Origin: Terrimesophilobacter sp963702165
Lineage (GTDB): Bacteria; Actinomycetota; Actinomycetes; Actinomycetales; Microbacteriaceae
Direction of reading: 5' to 3'
Assembly (NCBI GenBank): GCA_963702165.1
Contig: OY969722.1
Span: 2,604,001 to 2,668,000 of the forward strand
DNA length: 64,000 nucleotides
The position numbers and the translations under genes are program-made. The notes beneath the pieces were generated by a model. It worked only from the letters and a program-made list of their open reading frames with translations. It did no database searches and was not told the DNA's origin. Positions 52,805-60,397 of this stretch are shown piece by piece (the stretch's first letter is position 1; every line of letters starts with the position of its first letter).

Positions 52805-52816
52805 GCAATCGATTGC
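52805..52816. promoter_or_regulatory. LacI-type operator GCAATCGATTGC
   Basis: Perfect 12-bp palindrome with central CG, matching the LacI/GalR operator form. It lies between ridA and the next dehydrogenase gene, just after a TATATC -10-like word at 52799-52804. A near-identical site precedes the module B importer (45817-45828). An internal promoter repressed by one of the LacI regulators is likely. Confidence 0.65.
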
Positions 52817-52861
52817 ACCGCCACTCCGGCGGGACGCACCACACCTGAAGGAGTACTTGAA

Positions 52862-53799
52862 ATGACTGACACCAAACCCACCGTCGGCTGGATCGGCGCC
52901 GGGCGTATGGGCTACCAGCTGGCCAAGCGCCTGCTGGATGCCGGCTACGACGTCGCCGTCTACAACCGCACGCGCGCCAAGGCCGAGCCGCTCACCGAGT
53001 TCGGCGCGACGATCGTCGACCACCCGGTCGAACTGGCCGGTCGCGACATCGTCTTCAGCATGGTGTCGGCGCCGAAGGACCTCGAGCAGGTCATGCTCGG
53101 CGAGAACGGCCTGCTCACCGACACCGAGCGCGCCCCGAAGATCATCGGCGACGCGTCCACGGTGTCGGTCGAGGTGAGCGAGAAGGTGCGCGCCGTCGCC
53201 GAGTCGCGCGGGACCGGCTTCCTGGCCACGCCGGTCTCCGGCAACCCGAAGGTGATCGCGGTCGGGCAAGCTCACCGTCGCCGCCTCCGGTCCGCGTGAG
53301 GTCTACGACGTCGCCGAGCCGCTGCTTGCGACCTGGGGCCGCGGCGTCACCTACGTCGGTGAGGGCGAGGTCGCACGCATCGTGAAGATCGCGCACAACG
53401 TGTTCCTCGGCGTCGTCATCCAGTCGATGGCGGAGATCACGGTGCTGGCCGAGAAGGCTGGCGTGAAGCGTGCGGACTTCCTGTCGTTCCTCAACGACTC
53501 GGTCATGGGTTCGGTGTTCTCGCAGTACAAGACGCCGGCGCTCGTGAACCTGGACTTCACGCCGACGTTCACCAACGTGCTGCTGCAGAAGGACTTCGAC
53601 CTGGGCCTTGAGGCGGCGCACGAGCTGGGTGTCGTCATGCCGGTCGCGAGTGTGACTCGCAACCTGGTCGCGCAGGAGGTCGGCAACGGCAACGTCGATC
53701 AGGACTTCGCCTCGCTCATCCTCACGGTCGCCAGGCGGCTCGGGCCTCGACATCGCGTCCGAGAACGCTCAGGTGAGCGACGGCCTCGAGGTCGAGTAA
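52862..53799 (+). pseudogene. 3-hydroxyisobutyrate dehydrogenase-like oxidoreductase 2, two +1 frameshifts as written
   Basis: ATG 52862, with AAGGAG nine bases upstream. NAD loop GWIGAGRMGYQLAKRLL, substrate motif ATPVSGNPKVIAVG, then a shift near 53,263 (GTCGGGCAAG). After it come the catalytic-Lys region RIVKIAHNVFLG and NLDFTPTFTNVLLQKDFDLG. A second shift near 53,735 is followed by SGLDIASENAQ, ending LEVE at TAA 53797-53799. The composite is about 311 aa. It oxidises a beta-hydroxy acid with NAD(P). It is distinct in sequence from the copy at 29556-30418. Confidence 0.83.
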
Positions 53800-55107
53800 T
53801 GGGAGCGCACCACGGTCACGGCGGGAGCCGGGCGTTCGAGCGCCCGTGCCTCCCGCCCGGCCGGGGTGCGCCCGCTCGGCGCCCCCGGTCAGAACGCGGT
53901 CGACTACGAGCACCGCGTCGACTTCGACCGACTGCGGGACTACCGGCTGGCGCGCGCGAAGGCGGCGCTGGAGGCGAGCGAGTGCGGCGCGTTCCTGCTG
54001 TTCGACTTCTACAACATCCGGTACACGACGCAGACCTGGATCGGCGGAGCGCTCGGCGACAAGATGATCCGCTACGCGCTGCTCATGCGCGGGCATGAGC
54101 CGATCCTCTGGGACTTCGGCTCGGCGGTGAAGCACCACAAGCTCTACTCCGACTGGGTGCCCGAGGAGAACTACCGGGCCGGCTTCCTCGGCTTCAAGGG
54201 TGCTGTCGCACCCGAGGGCGGCGCCGGGCTCATGGTCGACGCGGTGGCGGAGATCAAGTCGCTGCTGACCGAGGCGGGGCTGGCGGATGCGCCGCTCGGC
54301 ATCGACATCGTCGAGCCGCCGTTCCTGTTCGAGCTCGAGCGGCAGGGCATCCGGATCGCGGATGCGCAGCAGCCGATGCTCGACGCGCGCGTGATCAAGA
54401 ACCAGGACGAGATCATGCTGCTGAACCAGGCGGCAGCGATGGTCGACGGCGTCTACCAGGACATCGTCGACGCGCTCAAGCCCGGCGTGCGGGAGAACGA
54501 GATCGTGGCGCTCGCCAACAAGCGGCTGTACGAGTACGGCAGCGACCAGGTGGAGGCGATCAACGCGATCTCGGGGGAGCGGTGCAACCCGCACCCGCAC
54601 AACTTCACCGACCGCATCATCCGCCCCGGCGACCAGGCGTTCTTCGACATCATCCACTCGTTCAACGGCTACCGCACGTGCTACTACCGCACGTTCGGGG
54701 TCGGCTGGGCGACCGAGAGTCAGCGCGACGCGTACAAGCAGGCGCGCGAGTGGATGGATGCCGCGCTCGACGCCCTGCGACCGGGTGTCGGAACCGACCA
54801 GGTGGCGCAGGTGCTGCCGAAGGCCGAGGAGTTCGGGTTCGAGAACGAGCTCGCGGCGTTCGGACTGCAGTTCGCGCACGGCCTCGGACTCGGCCTGCAC
54901 GAGCGGCCGATCATCTCACGGCTCAACTCGATGAAGGACCCGGTCGAGCTGAAGGCGGGCATGGTCTTCGCGATGGAGACCTACTGCCCGGCCTCTGATG
55001 GCTCTTCCGCGGCGCGGATCGAGGAGGAGGTCGTGGTGACCGACTACGGCATCGAGGTCCTCACCAAGTTCCCCGCGCAGGAACTGTTCGTCGCAAACCC
55101 GTACTGA
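53799..55107 (+). pseudogene. M24-fold (creatinase/prolidase-like) protein, paralog 2, one +1 frameshift at the start
   Basis: The ATG at 53799 overlaps the upstream TAA. One extra G (ATGGGAGCG) throws the frame; without it the protein begins MERTTVTAGAG and runs about 435 aa. The downstream frame is clean: LLFDFYNIRYTTQTW, WDFGSAVKHH, FFDIIHSFNGYRT, AHGLGLGLHERP, GMVFAMETY and ARIEEEVVVT. As in paralog 1 the second metal-ligand Asp is replaced by Cys in the YRTCYYRTF stretch. A downstream in-frame GTG (53866) could also start a shorter intact protein. Confidence 0.85.
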
Positions 55108-55112
55108 CACCG

Positions 55113-55919
55113 ATGATCACCGTGGAGCGGCTGCAGACGAGCCGAATTCGCCTGAATGCCCGGGTTGCCGGGGAAGGCGAGCTGGTGCTGCTGCTCCACG
55201 GGATCACCGCCGGTGCGGTGGTCTGGGATCCGGTGATCGCCGATCTTGCGCGTGATCACCGGGTCGTCGCGATCGACCAGCGCGGGCATGGCGCCTCCGA
55301 GCATCCTGACACCGGCTACACGGCCGACGACTACGTCGCCGACGTCGCCGCGGTGCTCGACGAGCTCGGCCCGGCCCGCGCGGTCGTCGGCCATTCGCTC
55401 GGCGGGCGCAACGCGATCCTGGCCGGCGCGGCGATGCCGGAGCGCATCGGGTCGGTCGTCTCCGTCGATTACGCGGCCACGATCGAGAAAGCGGTCTTTG
55501 ACTCCCTGCGCACCGCGCGGAGCGCGGGAGAGGGTGCGCTCCCGGACGCCGACAGCGTGCGCACTGCCATCCGAGCGCGTTCGGCGCTGCTCCCGGATGA
55601 CGCGGTCGAGCGTCGCGCCGAACACCTGTTCACCGCGGCCGATGGCGGCTACCGGCCGCTGGCCTCCGCGGCGGCGATTGCTCAAACGCTAGAGACCATG
55701 GATGTCGACCTGGCGCCTGCGCTTGGCCGCAGCACGGTGCCGATGCTGCTGATCCGCGGCAGCAGGAGCCCGTTCCTGAGCGAGGCGGCCTTCATCCGGA
55801 GCCTGTGGTTACGTCATGACCTCTTCGGCGCTGTGGTGGCTGGCGCCGACCATTTCGTCCCCGAGGAGCGGCCGGCGGAGGTCACCCGGCTGATCCGGCA
55901 GTTCATCGCGAGGAACTGA
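55113..55919 (+). CDS. Alpha/beta hydrolase
   Basis: 268 aa. Oxyanion-region HG in LLLHGITAGA, nucleophile elbow GHSLGG (Ser about residue 94), and the catalytic His in AGADHFVPEERP; the acid is probably Asp/Glu near LIRGSRSPF. There is no signal peptide, so it is cytoplasmic. It starts six bases after the M24 gene and is probably in the same operon. It likely cleaves an ester, lactone or C-C bond of a pathway intermediate. Confidence 0.9.
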   Translation: MITVERLQTSRIRLNARVAGEGELVLLLHGITAGAVVWDPVIADLARDHRVVAIDQRGHGASEHPDTGYTADDYVADVAAVLDELGPARAVVGHSLGGRNAILAGAAMPERIGSVVSVDYAATIEKAVFDSLRTARSAGEGALPDADSVRTAIRARSALLPDDAVERRAEHLFTAADGGYRPLASAAAIAQTLETMDVDLAPALGRSTVPMLLIRGSRSPFLSEAAFIRSLWLRHDLFGAVVAGADHFVPEERPAEVTRLIRQFIARN

Positions 55920-55932
55920 CTCGCGGGCGGTG

Positions 55933-56265
55933 TCAGAGCTCGTAGTCGACGACAGCCTTGTCGCTGCTCACGCGCGGGACCACGTTCTGCAGCACGCGGA
56001 CATGCTCCGGATGCGCCTGGTAGGCCGCAAGCGCCTCCCACGAGTCATGCTCGCTCACGAGCGTCGCGTGCCAGTGGAAGTCGATTCCGCTGCCGTCGGC
56101 AACGACCCGCAGCGATCGCACGCCCGGGATCACCTCGGCAAGCGGTTCCAGCGCGCGCGCGAGTTCCGCCACACCGTGGGCACGGGCGGCCTCGTCGTCG
56201 CCGGTCATCTTGAATAGGACAATGTGACGGATCATCTGCACTCCAGGGCTGGTTTCGGTGAACAC
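55933..56265 (-). CDS. Dabb (stress-responsive A/B barrel) domain protein 2
   Basis: 110 aa. Core MIRHIVLFKMTGDDEAA begins a typical Dabb domain, which ends with a beta-strand near the C-terminus (KAVVDYEL), closely comparable to the protein at 26117-26416. A start at an internal Met about 11 codons in (MIRHIVLFK) is more usual, giving 99 aa. Its promoter overlaps the TGAACACTGTTCA palindrome at 56259-56271. It is transcribed toward the alpha/beta hydrolase gene. Confidence 0.82.
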   Translation of the reverse strand: MFTETSPGVQMIRHIVLFKMTGDDEAARAHGVAELARALEPLAEVIPGVRSLRVVADGSGIDFHWHATLVSEHDSWEALAAYQAHPEHVRVLQNVVPRVSSDKAVVDYEL

Positions 56266-56273
56266 TGTTCAGT
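56259..56273. promoter_or_regulatory. TGAACA-C-TGTTCAGT palindrome before the XRE-cupin genes
   Basis: TGAACA-C-TGTTCA is a perfect palindrome (56259-56271), and TGTTCAGT ends it at 56273. It lies 60 bases before the first XRE-cupin regulator gene and overlaps the start region of the divergent Dabb gene. If the island octamer is bound by one of these regulators, this would be the autoregulatory site. Confidence 0.65.
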
Positions 56274-56333
56274 GGCACGATACATTGAGTACGCACGGCC
56301 TGCGATGGGGAGGCCGCTGGGAGAGGACACGCG

Positions 56334-56999
56334 ATGAATGCGGAACTAGGGCGACGGATACGCCAAGCCCGGCTCGCTCAAGGACTGAGCCTCCGCGCGA
56401 CCGCGGCGCACGCCTCCGTCTCGCCGAGTCTGCTCTCCCAGGTCGAGACCGGCAAGGTGCAGCCGTCGGTGAGCACCCTCTACGCGATCGTCACCTTCCT
56501 CGGCCTGTCGGTCGACGACCTGCTCGACAACAAGCCGACCCCCGGAAGTCGCGGGAAGCCGCAGGGCGGCGAGCCCGTGCAGCACGGTGCTGACGCCCCC
56601 GTCATCGTGATGGAGAACGGCGTGACCTGGCAGCGCCTGGCCGTGATGGAGGCCGCTGGCGGCGTTGCCGGGGTGCTCGCCACTTACCAGCCGGGCGGCG
56701 CGAGTTCCGTGGACGAGTCGCACATGCGCCACGAGGGCGTCGAGTATGGCTACCTGATCGAAGGCGAGCTCACGCTCAAGCTGGACTTCGAGACGTACGT
56801 TCTGCGTGCGGGAGACTCTCTCTGCTTCGATTCGCGTCGGCCCCACTTCTACATCAACCGCACCGATTCGGTCGCCAAGGGCGTCTGGTACGTCGTCGGC
56901 GGCGTCGGTGCTGCACACGACCCTGGTGAGGTGCGGACCGCGGTCGACGTTCTCGACGCCATGAGCCGGATGCCGGTCAATGGGACAAGCGAGCGGTGA
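56334..56999 (+). CDS. XRE-family regulator with C-terminal cupin domain, copy 1
   Basis: 221 aa. HTH_XRE at about residues 5-60 (RRIRQARLAQGLSLRATAAHA, SPSLLSQVETGKVQPS), a linker, then a cupin (DESHMRHEGVEYGYLIEGEL; DSLCFDSRRPHFYIN). Such regulators bind a small ligand or metal in the cupin and control nearby catabolic genes. It overlaps the next regulator gene by GTGA, so the two are made together and may form hetero-oligomers. Confidence 0.93.
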   Translation: MNAELGRRIRQARLAQGLSLRATAAHASVSPSLLSQVETGKVQPSVSTLYAIVTFLGLSVDDLLDNKPTPGSRGKPQGGEPVQHGADAPVIVMENGVTWQRLAVMEAAGGVAGVLATYQPGGASSVDESHMRHEGVEYGYLIEGELTLKLDFETYVLRAGDSLCFDSRRPHFYINRTDSVAKGVWYVVGGVGAAHDPGEVRTAVDVLDAMSRMPVNGTSER

Positions 57000-57619
57000 A
57001 CGACTTGCAGTGGGATGTCATCGGAAGCCGGGTGCGTGAGGCTCGCGTCGCGGCGGGAATCTCAGCGCGCGAACTCGCACGCCGCATCGGCGTTTCTCCC
57101 AGCCACGTGTCGCAGGTCGAGCGGGGCATCGGCGCGTTCAGCGTCCCAGCTCTTTATGCGGCCGCACGCGAGATCGACCTCTCGCTGCACGACCTGTTCG
57201 ACCCGCCGCAGGAGGCCCTGCCTCCGGTTGCGCAGGAAACGCTGCATGATCTCGACGCCGACGGCGTGGTCCAGCGCGCCGGGCAGCATCCGACGATCCA
57301 GTTGAGCGACGGTCCGCGGTGGAGCCGGCTCAACGTGGCAGCGGAAGCGGATGCCGAATTCCTCGAGGTCATCTACCAGCCAGGAACCAGGGTCCTGCCG
57401 GACTACATCCGGCACGAGGGTCGGGAGTACGGCATCGTCATCTCGGGCGCCCTGGACGTCGAGGTCGACGGCGTGCGGACGACCCTGAACGCGGGCGACT
57501 CGATCGTGTTCGACTCGCAGCGCCCGCACCGGTTCTGGAACGAGTCGGAGGCTGAGGTGGTGCGCGCCATCTGGTTCGTGCGCGACAGCGAACCAGGTGA
57601 CGCGGCACCTCATGCGTGA
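56996..57619 (+). CDS. XRE-family regulator with C-terminal cupin domain, copy 2
   Basis: 207 aa from GTG 56996. HTH at about residues 8-62 (SRVREARVAAGISARELARRI, SPSHVSQVERGIGAFS), then a cupin (PDYIRHEGREYGIVISGAL; DSIVFDSQRPHRFWNE). It is homologous to copy 1 but diverged, so not a recent duplication. Its 3' end lies two bases from the stop of the converging aldehyde dehydrogenase. Confidence 0.93.
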   Translation: MNDLQWDVIGSRVREARVAAGISARELARRIGVSPSHVSQVERGIGAFSVPALYAAAREIDLSLHDLFDPPQEALPPVAQETLHDLDADGVVQRAGQHPTIQLSDGPRWSRLNVAAEADAEFLEVIYQPGTRVLPDYIRHEGREYGIVISGALDVEVDGVRTTLNAGDSIVFDSQRPHRFWNESEAEVVRAIWFVRDSEPGDAAPHA

Positions 57620-57621
57620 GC

Positions 57622-59001
57622 TCAGCCCTTCCAGATGCTCTTCAGGTTGCTGAACTCGCGGAGCCCCTCGGCGGACAGTTCGCGACCGACACCGGAGTCC
57701 TTGACTCCGCCGAACGGCAGCTCCGGGTAGGAGATCGACATGCCGTTGACGAACACGGCGCCCGCGTCGAGACCGCGGACGAAGAACGCCTCGTCGTCAT
57801 CGTCCTGCGTCCAGACCGCCGAGCTCAACCCGAAGGTCGTGTCGTTGGCGACGCGCAGCGCGTCCTCGGCGTCACTCGCGCGGTACACCGCGGCGACCGG
57901 CCCGAACGCCTCCTCGGCGTACAGGCGCATCTGCTGGGTGATGCCGGTGATCACGGTGGGCGGGTAGAACCAGCCCGGGCCGTCCGGCTGCGCTCCGCCG
58001 GTGGTGATCGTCGCGCCCTTGGCTGCGGCGTCCTCGACCAGTTCGGCGAGTTCGTCACGACCGGATGCGGTCGCCAGCGGACCGACCTCGGTGCCGTCGT
58101 CGAACGGGTCGCCGACCTTGAGCGCGGCCATCGCGGCGGTGAACTTCTGCGACGAACGCGTCGTAGACATCCGTGTGCACGATGAAGCGCTTCGCGTTGA
58201 TGCAGGCCTGGCCGTTGTTGGCGGTGCGCGAGGCCACAGCGGTCGCGACCGCCTTGTCCAGGTCGGCGCTCGGCATCACGATGAACGGGTCGGAGCCGCC
58301 CAGCTCGAGCACGACGTGCTTCACCTCGGAGCCGGCGATGGACGCCAGGGATCGCCCGGCGGGTTCGGATCCGGTGAGGGTCGTCGCGACCACCCGGCGG
58401 TCGCGCAGCACGCCCTCGACCCGGGACGCCGGAATCAGCAGCGACCGGAAGGCGCCCTCGGGGAAGCCCGCGCGCTCGAACAGCGTGTCGAGGTACAACG
58501 CTGCCTGCGGGACGTTGGAGGCGTGCTTGAGCAGCGCGGTGTTGCCGGCCATCAGCGCGGGCGCCGCGAACCGGATCACCTGCCAGATGGGATAGTTCCA
58601 CGGCATGACCGCGAGCACGACGCCGATCGGCTCGTGCCGGGTGTAGGCCGCGGAGGCGCCGACGACGCTCGGGTCCGACGAGCTGCCCGGCCGGTGAGGA
58701 ACTCCTCGGCGTGCTCGGCGTAGAAGCGCATGGTGTTGGCCGACTTGCGCACCTCTGCGCGCGCCTGCACGATCGTCTTGCCCATCTCGGTGGTGAGCAT
58801 CCGGGCCGCGCTTTCGACGTCGGCCTCGAGCAGGTCGGCTGCCGCCCGCATCCACTCGGCGCGTGTGGCGATCGTGGTCGACTTCAGTGCCCGGAAGGCC
58901 GAGTGTGCCTGCCCGATTCTGGCATCCACCTCCGCTTCGCTGTGCGCGTCGAACTCCTGCTCGACGACGCCTGTCGTCGGGTTGATGGTCGCGATTGCCA
59001 T
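57622..59001 (-). pseudogene. Aldehyde dehydrogenase (succinate-semialdehyde dehydrogenase-like), frameshifts as written
   Basis: ATG 59001 begins AIATINPTTGVVEQEFDA, typical of the SSADH branch. One or two extra bases near 58,687 and one near 58,149 break the frame; the composite of about 458 aa has the catalytic Glu in LELGGSDPF and catalytic Cys in NNGQACINAKRF, and ends FSNLKSIWKG. It oxidises a (semi)aldehyde to an acid with NAD(P). In module B it may act on methylmalonate semialdehyde, succinate semialdehyde or another aldehyde; the sequence does not decide. Confidence 0.85.
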
Positions 59002-59027
59002 GTGGTACGCCTTTCGTTGTCTGCGCG

Positions 59028-59708
59028 TCAGCGCGCGGTGATGGTTTCGAACAGTTCCGGATGCCGGGAGAGCTGGCGCCGGGTGCGCCGGATGTGCCCG
59101 GCGAGCACCCGCTCGGCGTCCTCCACGTCGCCGTCGGCCAGCGAGGCGACGATCAGGTGGTGCTCGTCGTGCACGATCCGCCTGGCGTCCCCGCCGATCG
59201 AGCGGGTGTAGGCGCGGCGGTACGGCTGGGTGGTGTTCCACAGCTTGACCACCAGCTCGCCGAGCTGCGACGTCTCGGCTCCCGCGTAGGAGCCGAGGTG
59301 GAACTCGCGGTCGAGTTCGAGGAAGCGGTCGACGTCGTCGGTTGCCGCCATCTCGGTCGCCAGCGCGCCGAGGTGCTCGATGTCGGCCGCCTCAAGGGCC
59401 GGCGCGGAATAGCCGCAGCAGCAGCGGTTCGAGCGCTCGCGCATCTGGTAGATCTCGTCGCACTCGGCCAGGCTGAGGGTCGAGACCCACGCGCCGGTGT
59501 TGGCGACCAGCGTGACCAGACCCTCGGGCTCGAGGATGCGCAGCGCCTCGCGGACCGGAACTCGACTGGCGCCGAACTGCTCGGCGACATCCTCCTGGCG
59601 GATGCGAGTGCCTGGCGGGTAGTGCCCGCGCAGGATCTGCTCGCGGATCCGCTCGGCGATCCGGGCGCCCGCGTCGCCGTCCCTGGTGGCGCGCTCTGTC
59701 GTCGACAT
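59028..59708 (-). CDS. GntR-family (FadR/FCD subfamily) transcription regulator
   Basis: 226 aa from ATG 59708. Winged helix at about residues 12-80 (ILRGHYPPGTRIRQEDVAEQF, SRVPVREALRIL), then an all-helical FCD ligand domain (metal His/Asp in ELDREFHLGSYAG and HDEHHLIVASL). A stretch RERSNRCCCGY near residue 95 looks wrong for the family. Reading it one frame over gives RERxEPLLLRY, so a compensating pair of indels is probable. Inverted repeats of the TTGGATCCAA type at 60276-60353 are candidate binding sites. It lies immediately downstream of the VOC gene. Confidence 0.88.
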   Translation of the reverse strand: MSTTERATRDGDAGARIAERIREQILRGHYPPGTRIRQEDVAEQFGASRVPVREALRILEPEGLVTLVANTGAWVSTLSLAECDEIYQMRERSNRCCCGYSAPALEAADIEHLGALATEMAATDDVDRFLELDREFHLGSYAGAETSQLGELVVKLWNTTQPYRRAYTRSIGGDARRIVHDEHHLIVASLADGDVEDAERVLAGHIRRTRRQLSRHPELFETITAR

Positions 59709-59719
59709 TCGCGCGCCGC

Positions 59720-60260
59720 TCACTCGGCCGGCCGTGCCGGGTGCCAGAGCAGCCGACTGGCCGCGTCGCCTCGTAGGCCTTGCCGTTCGGGAAGCTGACC
59801 AGCTCGAACTGCATGCCCCACGGGCTGCGGAAGTAGACCCAGCGCTGACCCTCGGTGGCCCCGCGCTCGCGATCGGCTCGCCCATCACCTCGAACGCCGC
59901 GCGCGCGCAGGTAGTCGACGCGCGGCATCCAGGTCGTCGACGTAGAAGGCGAGGTGGTGGCCGCCGATGTCGCTGTTGCGCGGGGCTGCGGATGCCTGCC
60001 GTCGGCGGCGTCGTACTCGAACACCTCGAGGTTGGTGCCGTTGCCGAGGCGCAAGAAGCGGATCTCGCGGATGACCGTGCGCGGGTGCACGCCCAGGTGC
60101 GTCTGCATCCAGTCGTCCTCGTCGAGCGCTTCGCGCCGAGCGTGTAGACGGGTTCGGCGCCGAGGACGTCGACGAAGAACGTCCTGGCCTCGTCGAGGTC
60201 GGGCACGGTGAAGCCGATGTGATCGGTGCCGCGCAGTCCGGGTAGGCCGTGATTCGACAT
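59720..60260 (-). pseudogene. Glyoxalase/VOC-family protein, several frameshifts as written
   Basis: ATG 60260: LRGTDHIGFTVPDLDEART gives the first VOC module. The frame then shifts repeatedly, near 60,135, 59,985, 59,925, 59,905 and 59,870, and again near 59,765. Reconstructed pieces include LDEDDWMQTHLGVHPR, IREIRFLRLGNGTNLEVFEY, NSDIGGHHLAFYVDDLD, VMGEPIASAG and QRWVYFRSPWGMQFELVSFP, ending RLLWHPARPAE at TGA 59720-59722. The gene of about 180 codons is a complete two-module VOC protein if the indels are errors. Function unknown; metal ligands His, Glu and His are present. Confidence 0.78.
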
Positions 60261-60275
60261 CGGTCCCTCCTTCAT

Positions 60276-60353
60276 TGGATTGCATCCATCATGCGGCATT
60301 TTTCGCCTATGTGGGAGCATATCGCCGGTTTCCATGGTGTAATTGGATCCAAT
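60276..60353. promoter_or_regulatory. TTGGAT inverted repeats in the VOC/E1 divergent promoter
   Basis: ATTGGATCCAAT at 60342-60353 is a perfect 12-bp palindrome, and TGGAT-TGC-ATCCA at 60276-60288 is a related inverted repeat 66 bases away. They flank the region between the VOC/GntR operon (leftward) and the oxoacid dehydrogenase genes (rightward). The form fits FadR-subfamily GntR operators, so the adjacent GntR protein is the likely binder. Confidence 0.7.
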
Positions 60354-60397
60354 CAACGTTCTTTGTTGGGTGAACCAGATGTGAGGAGCAGGCGACG

